Source of the DNA: Simmondsia chinensis
Lineage: Eukaryota; Streptophyta; Magnoliopsida; Caryophyllales; Simmondsiaceae
DNA: 64,000 nucleotides
Assembly: GCA_018398585.1 (NCBI GenBank)
Contig: JAGTTD010000018.1
Coordinates: 6,579,501 to 6,643,500, forward strand
Reading direction: 5' to 3'
Position numbers and translations under genes: made by a program. How positions within the stretch are numbered: position 1 is the first letter of the stretch; each line of letters opens with the position of its first letter. This document shows, piece by piece, positions 1-10,759 of this stretch. The notes under the pieces are model-generated. The model worked only from the letters and a program-made list of their open reading frames with translations. It was not told where the DNA came from and did no database searches.

Positions 1-723
1 TGGGCGCGCTTGCTCCCAATGCTATGAAGTTGCATCTACCACTGTGCATGGGTTTCAAATCCTACCATATCGTGTAAACCACTGTTGGGGGCCACTCATT
101 AGGTCATTAGTTTCCAATTTAGAGGCAATGTGTGCAACCTAAGGAGTAGGCAATGTAATCATAAGTGGGTCAAGACACCCTACTTACTAAAAATAGAGAG
201 GACGAATAGTTGAAATTCTCAATCGAGGTCCATACACATGAAGTCTTCAATAAATGAAGTATATTGATTGAAAATATAGGGCCACTTATATTATAAATTT
301 ACGTTGTTTATATTTAAGTACGGCAAATGTAATAGTGAGGACAAGTTTAAATGATGATTGTAGTGAACTAATGTTTATCGGCTAGCTCATTGACAAGAGC
401 ACACCTTCAATGGTTAAACATTCCACCCTGCATATCCCGTCCAACATTGACAACCACCTATGCACCCTTAACTAGGGAGTAAATGAGCCGTTTAGGTTTT
501 GAATCCAAGCCTTGTTGAGCCGACTAGTTTAGCTTATGGAACCGAGCTTGAACCTAGTGAAGCTCAATCTTGTGAGCCTAAACAAGCTTTGATGAGCATA
601 TATTAATATATGCTTAAATATGTCCAAACATGTTTAAGTCTAAATGAAAAAAAATGAAAGAGAGAGCACCTTTTAGAGAGATTTTTATTTCAATTTTAAT
701 CATGTTTATCATATACTCAGTGC
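1..723. other. Non-coding AT-rich stretch
   Basis: I see no convincing gene. The first 90 bases contain GGTTTCAAATCC, which resembles a tRNA-type B box, but no A box, tail or target duplication could be paired with it. Around 480-620 there is a loose set of GAGCC/AAGCTT words of the kind found in decayed non-autonomous DNA transposons, and similar wording recurs at 61080-61350. No boundaries could be set. Confidence 0.4.
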
Positions 724-886
724 CAGACATAACCCCAGAGGACCCAAACAATCGCTAGGGGCTCCCAAATTATAGGGGCCCGAATTGCGAAGTTGTGATT
801 TGTAAAGTGTTTATAACTTGTGATATATAAAGGGCTTCTTTTAAAATTTTTGCTTAAGGCCTCAAAAATGTCAGAACCGGCCCTAC
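724..886. mobile_element. Possible small hAT-type non-autonomous relic
   Basis: The right end reads AACCGGCCCTAC, like the GGCCGGCCC ends of many plant hAT relatives, and the interior has a GGGCCCC-rich stretch. Part of it (about 724-775) reappears in reverse complement at about 10636-10695, so it is a dispersed repeat. Terminal inverted repeats are poor and no 8-bp target duplication was found, so the family is a guess. Confidence 0.3.
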
Positions 887-1276
887 ATATATCCTGTGGT
901 ATGATGCATCATTTACACGTATGTTTGATAAATTGATACCATTCTGCTCTTTACCCCTTATTCCAAATATGTCAAAGTTCTTGAAAAAAAAAAAAAAAAT
1001 TAAATTAAACAAACCATATTTTTTTCTAATTAATAAATTCTTATTTTTCTTTTTTTTTTTTATGTACTGAATTGTATAACTTTTTTCCCCCTATTTTCAT
1101 TTTATTTTTTTTGTTGAATACTAGTCTTTATTACTTATTTTTGTATTCATATTTTTTCTACATTTCTTATGTATTTTGTATATAGAATATTTCAAGCATC
1201 TAGTATATTCCTCGAGCATCTAGCCCAGTTAATTGAGCATTTACTGCTCTCCTTCTTCCTAGCATAACTGGCCATA
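887..1276. other. Non-coding, A- and T-tract-rich flank
   Basis: Homopolymer-rich sequence with no gene. Its last five bases, CCATA (1272-1276), are the left target-site copy of gypsy element 1. Confidence 0.5.
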
Positions 1277-1606
1277 TGATACAGAGCAAAATCGCAATAG
1301 GAATTCATATTTAAGTTGGCGGGTCTTTGGCGGAAGAATTGGGGTCGTAGGGCATGTGTCGGGCACGTGCAACGGCTGGATATTTTTAGATGTTTTAACT
1401 ACCACTACTATTTTTAGTTCATTGTGCAATTTCGTTTAATTTCCTTAATTCCCATATATAAGCAAGAGTTTGTATTGTTTTAGGGTTAAGCAAATTGATA
1501 ATACAATTTTCTTCTCCCTCAAGTTTCTCTTCTTTTCTCCCTCAATTTCTGAATTCTCCTGTACTTGGATTGCAATTGGAATCTATTGACTGGAATTTCG
1601 GTATCA
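1277..1606 (+). repeat. 5' LTR of gypsy element 1 (330 bp)
   Basis: The LTR starts TGATAC and ends GGTATCA, directly before the primer site. The block 1454-1606 is repeated with few changes at about 6312-6463. The string CATATATAAGC near 1453 is the likely TATA region, followed by a pyrimidine-rich leader. Confidence 0.85.
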
Positions 1607-1608
1607 AT

Positions 1609-1620
1609 TGGTATCAGAGC
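1609..1620 (+). other. Primer binding site, initiator Met-tRNA
   Basis: TGGTATCAGAGC, complementary to the 3' end of plant initiator Met-tRNA, lies 2 bp after the 5' LTR. This fixes the LTR end and the element's direction. Confidence 0.9.
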
Positions 1621-1657
1621 CCTGATCCATGGACTGTGGTGATCAAGCTTGAGTCTA

Positions 1658-2965
1658 ATGGATAAAAATACTTAATCTGCGATTGAAATTAGAAGGGCAG
1701 AAGAGGCGCTGTTAGCTCAAATTCGATCCACTAATGAAGGAGTGGGACAATCCGTCAGAGAGCTGCTATCTTCAATGCAGGAAATTAGAGAGCTGATTGT
1801 TGGAATGGCACTATAGGAGGGACATCAGATGGATAGAGGTGGATTGATGGATGGTGGATCCAACTCATCAGCAACAACCCAAATCAACCCTGATGAAGTT
1901 CGGGATCATTAGCCCGGTAATGGATCTTATGCTACTAGATTGAGTAGGATGGATTTTCCCTTGTTTGATGGAGAGGATGTGAATGGATGGTTATTTATGT
2001 GTGAGCAGTTTTTTTTTGATTGACAACACACTTGAGGTAGATAAGGTTCGATTAACCTCTATTCATTTGAGGGGTTTAGCCCTTCAATGGGAAGTTAAGC
2101 GTGCTTGGGCGAGAGTAGTACCAGGATGGGTGACCTCCTGGGAAGTCCTCACCCTCAGGTTGGGGGCACTGGGAAAAAGCCTCTCTTCAGGTTAACACCC
2201 TGAAGGGAGAAGGCTGCGTACATCTGCCCCCCCCCCCCCCCCCCGACCCTGCGTAGGCGGGAACCCTTGAGGCATTAGGTATGTTCCCTAGCTTTTCAAT
2301 GGCACTAGAAGTACTTAAGAACTCAAGGGAACCTTGCTGTGATCTCTTGGAGTGATTATACTAGCTCACTGAAGGGTAGATTTGGTAGTGCATATGAAGA
2401 CCCTATGTATGATTTGATGCATTTGAAAGAAGATGGGTTGGTGAAGGACTACTTAGCTAAGTTTGGTGCCATAGCTATTAAGGCTGACTTGAACGAAAAC
2501 CAACTGATTAGCTGCTTTTTGACTGGCTTGCGTGATGACTTAGAGTTGGAGGTTAGGTCCAGACAACCTACTACGCTACAATATGCTATCTATTTGGCAA
2601 AATTGGCGGAGGCTACGGTGGAGGCTCTAGCCAAACAATTGAGGTATTCCAAGGTACCTTTGTTACCTATCCCAAATACACCCAAGTTGCCACAAAATTA
2701 TTTCAGAACCCTACCTCCCAGAAACACTCCCCAATTTCAAAACAAACCACCTCCAAATAGACCACAAAGAACCTTGTCTAGAGCTGAATTGCAAGAGAAA
2801 AAAAGCTAAGGGACTATGTTATTTCTGTGATGAGAAGTTTGAAGCTTGACATTGGTGTAAGACTAAAGGGCCCCAAATCTTTGTTATTGAAGTTGATGAT
2901 AAAGGATTGGAGGAGGACCAGGAGACAATTGAGCAGTTGATAAAGCAGGACGGGACTATATAGGC
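1658..2965 (+). pseudogene. gag pseudogene of gypsy element 1
   Basis: Capsid-type Gag reads through from the ATG at 1658 only if stops are ignored; the first is at codon 6, with others near 1815 and 1911. The capsid portion (VRLTSIHLRGLALQW before the SINE, VISWSDYTSSLKGRFG after it) is a typical gypsy Gag. Near 2812-2870 is a zinc knuckle, CYFCDEKF...HWC, with one internal stop. The SINE at 2091-2288 interrupts the frame. Removing it together with one target copy brings the two halves back to a contiguous Gag. Confidence 0.8.
2091..2288 (+). mobile_element. 5S rRNA-derived SINE, copy A (5' truncated)
   Basis: Bases 2091-2155 match plant 5S rRNA from about position 46 to its end, including the A box, intermediate element and C box (GGATGGGTGACCTCCTGGG). 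After the 5S part comes a body with CTCTTCAG and AAGGCTGCGTACATCT, a C18 run (2227-2244), and GACCCTGCGTAGGCGGGA. This body and tail are shared with the RTE LINE at 7136-9279. The copy is flanked by TAGCCCTTCAATGG (2077-2090) and TAGCTTTTCAATGG (2289-2302), a 14-bp target duplication with two C-to-T changes. It sits in gag of element 1. Confidence 0.85.
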
Positions 2966-3009
2966 TACTGCGCACATTTCCTTACCTGCCTTGTTAGGGG
3001 CTTGCAGTT

Positions 3010-6000
3010 TTTAGAACCTCAGGCTAGTTGGTGCTGTTAAGAGGAAGCCTATCTACATCCCGATTGATTTTTGTTCAACTCATAACTTCATTAACCTTAA
3101 TTTAGCTCACAAATTAGGTTGTCATCCAACTTCAGTCAATCACATAACAGTAAGAAGCAATCGAAGTTGTAATTCACAGTGTTGAAAGATGCAGGGTGCT
3201 TTTTTACATGTCCAATTTCCTCTTGATTCCATTGGGAGGGTGTGACATGGTGTTAGGGATCGAGTGGCTTTCAACATTAGGGGACATCAAGTGTAACTTC
3301 AAGGAGCTCACTATGTCTTTTGTAGTGGAAGGAGAGCCTAGATTGCTACATGGGGAAGGGTCTAATGCCTTCAAAACTGTGGGGGCTAAGGCTATCTGTC
3401 GAGCTCTGATTGGTTCTCCCATTATTGCCTTGCTCCAAGTCCTGCCACTTGAGGGCCTAATAGATGGGGTGGAGCTAATGACCCTTGGGATGGGCTTGGA
3501 TAAGCAGAAGCAACTTCCCATACCCCCAGTTTGTGAATGAACTTATGAAGCAGTATGCCTCAATCTTTGAAGAACCACAACAACTTTCCCCTCACAGATT
3601 AGCTTTTGACCATAGGATCTACCTCAAGGAAGGTACTCAGCTCATTAGTAAAAGGCCCTTTAGGTATCCTTCTCTGCATAAGGATGTAACTGAGGAGATG
3701 ATTCAGGAGCTACTTAAGAAGGGCTACATTCAGCACAGCATTTGTCCTTTTGCCTTTATTATGGTGCCTATTAGGAAGAAGGACGGAGGGTGGAGGATGT
3801 GTGTTGATTACAGGGAGCTGAATCAGGCAACCATCAAAGATAAGCTTCTCATTCCATTAATTGAGGATTTACTTGATGAGCTTGGAAATGCTAGGCTCTT
3901 CACAAAGATCAACCTTAGGACTGGTTACTACCAGATCAGAATGCTCAAGAATGATGTGCAGAAGATTGCATTCAAAAGTCATTTTAGGCATTTTGAATTC
4001 CTAAATGCTTTTTGGTCTTACCAATGGTACATCCACCTTTCAAGCCCTCATGAACTATGTCTTTGATCCCTACATTTGAAGGTTTGATTTGGTCTTCTTT
4101 GATGACATTTTAATATATAGTAATCACTTGGAGGAATACCTTAAGCATCTGAAGATTATAGTTAATCAGCTGAAGTAGCATCAACTATTTGCCAAGGAGA
4201 GCAAGTGTACCTTTACTGCTAATCAAATAGAATACTTGGGTCATATAATATCCAAAGGAGGAGTGGCAACTGACCCTAAGAAGGTAGAAGCTATTAGCAG
4301 TTGGCCTGTCCTCACCAATCTCAAGCAGCTAAGAGGATTTTTGGGTCTCACTGGATATTACAGAAGGTTTATTCAAAGGTATGGAGTCATAGCCAAGCCT
4401 CTCACTAAGTTGACAAGGAGAGATAAGTTGGTGTGGTCTGAAGGAGCCCAACAAGCCTTCAACGAGCTAAAATCTGCAGTAACTATAACTCCAGTTTTGG
4501 CCCTTCCAGACTTTTCAAGACCCTTTGTCATAGAAGCTGATGCCTATAACAAGGGATTAAGAGCAGTTTTAGCTCAAGGAGGATGCCTTTTAGCCTTTAT
4601 CAGCAAATCCCTAAGCTTAGGGCAGCAAGCTCTTTCAATATACGAGAAGGAACTCCTGGCCATAGTGACTGCAGTGCACAAGTGGCAGCAATACTTGCTC
4701 AACAGCGCCTTTATCATCGAAATAGATCAGAAAAGCCTAAAATACTTGCTAGAGCAGAAGATAAATACCCACATATAGCAACTATAGTTGTCCAAGCTGA
4801 TGGGATTTAGCTATATTATTGATTATAAGAAGGGAAAGGAGAACACGGTAGGAGATGCTCTTTCCAGGATCTCTAGCTAGTAGATCACTTGTATGCTCTT
4901 GTCTTATGTGGATAGTAACTTGTATGCAATGATACAGCTTTCATGGCAGTTAGACCCACATCTGCAGTAGCTCATAGATAAACTACACATTGATCCCCAT
5001 AGTCATCTAAAATTCAATTGGCAGCAAGGGCAATTGAAGAGGAAAGGGAAACTTATGGTGGGACAAGACGATGCACTCAAGGCTAAGATTCTTTAGTGGC
5101 TCCACTCATCTCCTAGTGGAGGTCATTCAGGTAGCGATGCTATTATCCAACACATTAAATCCATGTTTTTTTGGAGGGGAATGACCAAATCAATGAGCGA
5201 TTACATCAAGCACTGCCCCACTTGCCAAGCCTACAAGAATGAGAACATAGCTTACCTTGGACTTCTCTAGTCCCTGCCCCTTCCTAAATCAGTATGGATA
5301 GATGTTTCATTAGACTTCATTGAATGACTTCCAAGATCCTTTGGTCAAGATGTCATCTCGGTGGTAGTGGACAGGTTGAGCAAGGCAATACATTTCTTGG
5401 ATTTAATTCATCCTTATTCAGCCCTCACTGTTGCCCAGCTATACACGAATTAAGTCTACAAGTTACATGGCTTGCCAAGCACTATAGTCAGTGACAGAGA
5501 TGTACTAATTCAGAGTGAATTTTGAGAAGCCTTGTTCTCCATTCAGGGAGTAGAGTTACACCTCTCCACAACATACCATCCCCAATCTGATGGCTAAACT
5601 GAAGTGATCAATAGGGGACTAGAAACATATCTGAGGTTTATGTTCAGCACACACCCTTCACAGTGGTCTAAATGGTTGCCCTTGGTACAATGCCACCTGG
5701 CACTCCTCAACACAGAAGACCTCATATGAGATTGTACATGGATAGCCCCCACCTTTGCATATCCCTTGCATTCTAGGAGAAACACAAGTGGAGGCAGTAG
5801 ACATAAGTTTGCAGCATCGAGAAGAGATGATTCAGATCGTAAAGTATCATTTGACTAGAGCATAGAACCGTATGAAACAGTTAACAGACAGGAAAAGAAA
5901 TGATCGAAGCTTTCAACCTGGTGATTGGGTTTACTTGAAGTTACATCCATACCGACAGCTTATAGTAGCCCATAGAAGCAGTCACAAGCTCTCACCTAAG

Positions 6001-6305
6001 TATTTTGGGCCCTTTATGATCCTTGCTGTAGTTGGCAAGGTAGCCTACAGACTTGAGCTCCCAGATACAACCAAGATTCATAATGTATTTCATATCTCTC
6101 AGCTCAAACCTCATTTTGGGCCACTTCCTGCTTCTATTATCCCCTTACCAGATGTCATGAATGCTGCTCCATTACAAGACCAGAGTTGATCTTGGCAAGG
6201 AAAAAGTTCAATCACAAAAACAAAGCTGCTACTAAGGTCCTGGTGCAATGAAAGGCTGTCTCATGAAGAAGCTACTTGGGAATTCCTCTACGACCTCCAA
6301 TTAAA
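3010..6305 (+). pseudogene. pol pseudogene of gypsy element 1 (PR-RT-RH-IN-chromodomain)
   Basis: A protease-like segment near 3050-3110 reads IDFCSTHNFI, so the catalytic DSG is altered. Reverse transcriptase spans about 3485-4235 with GGWRMCVDYRELNQ and an intact FFDD active site near 4100. RNase H is at about 4480-4780. The integrase zinc finger (H..H..CPTC) is near 5100-5230, and the integrase core (VSDRD, TYHPQSDG) is at 5280-5640 with several stops. The integrase C-terminal region (5872-6189) is open, and a frameshifted chromodomain-like end (ATWEFLYDLQ) lies near 6265-6300. The chromodomain puts the element among chromoviruses; I cannot fix the clade. Confidence 0.85.
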
Positions 6306-6463
6306 GTTCCTATATATAAGCAAGAGTTTGTATTATTTTGGGTTAAGCAAATTGATAATATAATCTTCTTCTCCCTTAATTTTCTCTTCTTTTCTCCCTT
6401 GATTTCTGAATTCTCTTGTACTTGGATTGCAATTGGAATATATTGATTGGAATTTTGGTATCA
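6306..6463 (+). repeat. Truncated 3' LTR of gypsy element 1
   Basis: Only the downstream half of the LTR remains, starting where the 5' LTR reaches position 1454. The polypurine tract and the first roughly 175 bp are missing, and the chromodomain-coding end abuts the LTR remnant directly. Confidence 0.8.
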
Positions 6464-6806
6464 CCATAATGGCCAGGATGATTAATTTTGTAGCATTCAA
6501 TTTTGCTCTTCAATTCTCTAGGATTCTTGCAAGAGTTGTAAATGTAGTCTTTTGGGTTTATCTTATTTTTACTATAAGTTGGGAAGATTAGTAATTGTAT
6601 TCTTCATCCAAGAGTTTGGATCAAAAGAAATATTTATCCAAGTCTCAATATGTTTATCCAAGTCTTATGAATTTTGGATCCAAGTCTCATTCTATTTTGG
6701 TGATTCTTGTCTTTTTTTAATTCAAGATGTTCTTGAATTATTTTATTTTTGTGTTTTGTTTAAAATTTTATTTAAGATGATCTTGAATTATTTTATTTTC
6801 AATTTT
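6464..6806. other. Non-coding flank between element 1 and the next LTR relic
   Basis: AT-rich. CTTGAATTATTTTATTTT occurs twice (about 6733 and 6782), with ATTTTAACATGG just before a primer-site-like string. It may be the end of a 5' LTR of the relic that follows, but it does not match that relic's 3' LTR. Confidence 0.35.
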
Positions 6807-7135
6807 ATATTTTAACATGGTATAAGAGCAGATGGATGATCCCGGACTCTTGTTTGTCGGCACTATGCCCTCGAAAAGAGGGGTGCATTTGTGTTTGGTA
6901 CTCTGAGGGCCTCTCCAGTATGTCGGATTCTATTGGATTGGAGAAGGCAAGGAATGTGTTTGAATTAGACTAGCATGTGAGGGGGAGTGTTGAGAACTCC
7001 ACATATGAGTCTATATAGTAGAATCCCACATTGAAGTTATGAGAGAGTAGATCAGGTCTAGCGGGTTACTACACTTATTGCCAATTGGCTTGAGGATGGA
7101 ACTCTGTTTGGGCTTATATGTGGATCTCATTTGTG
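6807..7135 (+). mobile_element. LTR-retrotransposon relic, left part (continues at 9280-9335)
   Basis: TTTTAACATGGTATAAGAGC at about 6812-6831 looks like an LTR end plus a Met-tRNA primer site. About 160 bp later GTGAGGGGGAG looks like a polypurine tract followed by an LTR start, TGTTGAGAACTCCACAT (6990). The text then matches relics at 36290-36400 and 37010-37190 (for example CCAATTGG..TTGAG.ATGGAA and ATGTGGA.CTCAT). The LTR resumes after the RTE LINE at 9280. The very short interior would suit a non-autonomous element, but the 5' LTR does not match, so it may be a deletion product. Confidence 0.5.
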
Positions 7136-8974
7136 ACGAGGTCCAAGAGAAGATTAAGGCGAAACGAGCTTGTTTCAGAGAGTGGGACCATAGCAGGGAT
7201 GAGCATAAGCGACAGCGGTATATTCAAGCCAGGAGAGAAGCAAAGCGAGCAGTCAGAGAAGCACAATCAAGAGCTTATGAGGGCTTCTACAAAAGGATGG
7301 AGACCAAGGATAGCGCGAGGGACTTATATAGAATCGCCAAAACGAGAGAAAGGAAGACCAAAGACCTAGATAGAGTGCAATGCATAAGAGGGGAAGATGG
7401 ACAGGTACTCGTGGACAGGCATCTAATCAAGGCTAGGTGGAAAAGTTACTTCCAAGAGCTGTTCAACGAACAAGAAGGGACAGACATATTTTTAGGTGAT
7501 CTTCAAACATCTGAGGTGCATCAAAACCACTGTGAATGTAGGCAAATTAGCCTAGACGAAGTCAAGAAAGCCTTGAGATCCATGGGAAGGGGTAAAGCAG
7601 TTGGCCCAGCTGGCATCCTCGTAGAAGCATGGAAGTGTCTTGGACAAAAGGGCGCCATTTGGCTGACTAAACTATTTAACCAAATCCTCCAGGGGGACAA
7701 GATGCCTGAGGAATGGAGGAAGAGCATATTGATACCGATATATAGGAACAAAGGCGACATTCAGAGTTGCGCCAACTATCGGGGTATCAAGCTAATGTGC
7801 CACACTCTGAAGTTGTGGGAACAGGTCATAGAGAGGAGGTTAAGGCAGCCGACTGAGGTGTCCGAGAACCAGTTTGGATTTATGCCCGAGAGATCAACAA
7901 TAGAAGCCATCCACATCCTAAGGCGAACGATAGAGCATTATAGGGAGAGACAAAAGGACCTTCATATGATAGAGTGGATGGGGAGTGCCAAGGGAGGTCC
8001 TCTGGAGAGTTTTGGACAGGAAAGGCATCCCCATACCATACATCCGAGCCATCAAAGACATGTATGATGACGCACAGACTGTGGTGCATACAGTGGATGG
8101 GGAGTCAGACGCTTTCCCGATAACAGTAGGGGCTCACCAAGGGTTTGCCTTGAGCCCCTATCTAGTCATTTTGGTTATGGACGAGCTCACTAAGCACATC
8201 CAGGGATGTGTACCTTGGTGCATGCTTTTTGTAGATGACATAGTACTGGTGGGGGAGTCGCGGGAAGAGATAAATGAGAAACTGGAACTGTGGAGAGGAG
8301 TTCTAGAGTCAAAGGATTTGTGACTAAGTAGAGCCAAGACCAAGCACATGGAACTCAAGTTCGATCCATCTACCACGCCTAGCCGAGAAGAAGTCAAGAT
8401 TGGACACGAGGCCATTTCGAAGACGGAAAGATTCAGGTACTTAGGGTCCACGATACATCACAACGGCGAAGTGGATGAGGATGTCAGCTACAGGATCAAA
8501 ACGGGTTGGCACAAGTGGAGGATGGCCTCTGCGGTACTTTGTGATAGGAAATTCCCCTTGAAACTAAAGGGAAGATACTATCAGACGGTGGTGCGGCCAG
8601 CCATGGCGTATGGGGCAGAGTGCAGGGTGATGAAACAACAGCACACTCAAAAGATGAAGGTGGCGGAGATGCAAATGCTGAGGTGGATGTGCAGACACAC
8701 AAGGAAGGATAGGATCAGAAATGACATCATAAAAAGGAGCAGCGTTTGAGGTGGTTCGGACATGTCAGAAGGAGGCCTGACGAAGCTCCAGTCAGAAGAT
8801 GCGAACAGCCTATTACCACATTAGGCAGAAGAGGCAGAGGCAGACCGAAGAAGAGATGGCTTGAGACGATCCGACAAGACCTCACCCACCTAAACCTTCG
8901 GGAGGACATGGCCTTAGATAGGGCCCAATGGAGGGCTAGCATAGGGGTATTAGATGACCCGGTTAGAGTAGGGT
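7136..8974 (+). pseudogene. RTE reverse-transcriptase pseudogene
   Basis: The product would be the LINE reverse transcriptase. Visible motifs are ANYRGIKLMCHTLKLWE (about 7770), ENQFGFMPERST (about 7867), [15 protein letters not shown] (about 8120), the catalytic FVDD box (about 8230) and the C-terminal RLRWFGHVRRRP region (8746 on). The block holding the first catalytic aspartate, just after KDLHM at about 7965, is deleted and the frame shifts there. A TGA lies at 8322-8324 and another deletion with frameshift lies near 8740. The frame open from 7078 is a chance extension into the LTR relic; LINE sequence starts at 7136. Confidence 0.85.
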
Positions 8975-9279
8975 AGTCTTTATCTCTATCTTTCTATCCC
9001 TATCTCATTCTCTTTCTCGTTCTCGTCCTGGTCCTCGTTCTCGTTCTCTTTCCTTTTCTCATCTACCTTTTTTTTGGGGGGGGGGGGGGGGCGCATACTT
9101 ATGCTTTTTGATGTTTGCCAGGTCTTTGGCTGATGGATGCAAGACCATCTTCTTAGGCTAGGAGTCCTAGGAAACAACCTCTCTTCAGGGTAGCCCCCTG
9201 AAGGCTGCGTACATCTATCCTCCCTAGACCTTGATTTTGGCGGGAGCCCTTGGTGGCATTGGGTTTGTTGTTGTTGTTG
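7136..9279 (+). mobile_element. RTE-type LINE, 5' truncated
   Basis: This non-LTR retrotransposon is bounded by a TCATTTGTG target duplication (7127-7135 and 9280-9288) and inserted in an LTR relic. The 3' end is AAGGCTGCGTACATCTATCC...GGCGGGAGCCCTTGGTGGCATTGGG plus (TTG)n, the short-repeat tail I associate with plant RTE elements, not poly(A). A pyrimidine tract and G16 (about 9076-9091) precede it. The endonuclease part is lost by 5' truncation. The same tail ends the 5S-derived SINEs here, so this family is their likely mobilising partner. Confidence 0.88.
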
Positions 9280-10373
9280 TCATTTGTGCCAACTCTGTGG
9301 GTTGGGACTAAAAAGAACGGTGAAATTTAACATTTGTAACTAAGCTATTTTTTTGCCCTTGTTTTCCAAATCTTTTACCCATTAATTAATGTTTTACTTT
9401 AAGTCCCAATTGAAAAACACTTAAAGAATAAAGATAAAGTCCAGGCTGATCATAACCCAAGCCACAAAAGCAATGGCTCGGTGCCCTGTTAAAGACCCTT
9501 TTGCAAATTAGTTATGTTATTCGTCCACTTGCATATTCACATATCAACATTCATAATGAGAGTGTTACAAAAAAACATTTATAATGAGAGAACTCCAACC
9601 TATGTGTAATACTTTATAAACGATATATAAATATATAATATAAAACATCTATATATTAATTAATAATATAATAAATTAAAGTGTATTTCTCTAAATATAC
9701 TTAAGTTGACTTAGAAACAACTGTAACAAAAAAAAAAAAAAAAAGGAGGCCCGCCAATCAAAGTTGTTTTAATCTTCTAAAATCCTATGAATGATCCTCC
9801 CTAGACCTTGATTTTGGCGGGAGCCCTTGGTGGCATTGGGTTTGTTGTTGTTGTTGTCATTTGTGCCAACTCTATGGGTTGGGACTAAAAGGCACGGTGA
9901 AATTTAACATTTGTAACTAAGCTATTTTTTTGCCCTTGTTTTCCAAATCTTTTACCCATTAATTAATGTTTTACTTTAAGTCCCAATTGAAAAACACTTA
10001 AAGAATAAAGATAAAGTCCAGGCTGATCATAACCCAAGCCACAAAAGCAATGGCTCGGTGCCCTGTTAAAGACCCTTTTGCAAATTAGTTATGTTATTCG
10101 TCCACTTGCATATTCACATATCAACATTTATAATGAGAGTGTTACAAAAAAAACATTTATAATGAGAGAACTCCAACCTATGTGTAATACTTTATAAACG
10201 ATATATACATATATAATATAAAACATCTATATATTACTTAATAATATAATAAATTAAAGTGTATTTCTCTAAATATACTTAAGTTGACTTAGAAACAACT
10301 GTAACAAAAAAAAAAAAAAAAAAAGGAGGCCCGCCAATCAAAGTTGTTTTAATCTTCTAAAATCCTATGAATG
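9217..10373. repeat. Tandem duplication, 577-bp unit, two copies
   Basis: Copy 1 is 9217-9793 and copy 2 is 9794-10373. Both start ATCCTCCCTAGACC and run through the RTE (TTG)n tail, the LTR relic, an AT-rich stretch and an A tract to CCTATGAATG. They differ at only a few positions plus A-tract length, so the event is recent. The unit is bounded by the 5-bp repeat ATCCT, which suggests slippage or end joining at short homology. It contains no gene. Confidence 0.92.
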
Positions 10374-10759
10374 ATCCTAATAAAATTAAGACAATTTTGC
10401 TCCAAATAAGTGCAACATTTTTGCCAAATAATGCACCATAAGCATCCATCCTTTTTCTCTACGAAGGTTCATCCATCCCCAAAAAAATAATGAAACAATG
10501 ACAAACGTTTTAAATGAAACTCTTCATATATAATTCAATTTCTCTTAATAACATAGTATTAATACAACAAATTATATAACTTTTAATCATTAACTTATTA
10601 ACATTATAGAGACTTTTGAAAAACACAACACCTATAATTTGAGGCCCCTCAAATTCGCATCCAAGCGGTTGTTTGGGGTTATATCTTGCCCTGCATATAT
10701 ACTTAATTTCCATATCCCAATTTGTATGTCCAAAAAATAATTAGTTATTAAAAAAATTA
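10374..10759. other. Non-coding AT-rich flank
   Basis: No gene. The stretch 10636-10695 (GAGGCCCCTC..GCGGTTGTTTGGGGTTAT) is related in reverse complement to 724-775, so it is part of a dispersed repeat. Confidence 0.4.

Larger units (their letters stand above)
1277..6463 (+). mobile_element. Ty3/gypsy chromovirus-type retrotransposon, element 1 (degenerate)
   Basis: Its ends are exact. CCATA at 1272-1276 is repeated at 6464-6468, and the element begins TGATAC and ends GTATCA. Inside, in order, are an initiator-Met primer site, gag, protease, reverse transcriptase, RNase H, integrase and a chromodomain-like tail, which is the Ty3/gypsy order. Many stops and frameshifts make it inactive. Two later events scar it. 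A 5S-derived SINE sits in gag, and a deletion removed the end of pol, the polypurine tract and the first half of the 3' LTR. Confidence 0.93.

Noticed and set aside
2091..2160. Functional 5S rRNA gene
   Set aside because: The 5' part is missing, it lies inside gag with a target duplication, and no tandem 5S units or spacer are present. Copy B at 10904-11014 also has changes and a shortened start.
1983..2195. Open frame of 70 codons running from gag into the 5S-derived SINE
   Set aside because: It is a fusion of a gag relic with 5S and SINE sequence, with no independent support as a gene.
8986..9177. Minus-strand frame rich in Glu/Asn/Lys near the RTE 3' end
   Set aside because: It is the complement of the pyrimidine tract and G run in the LINE 3' untranslated region.
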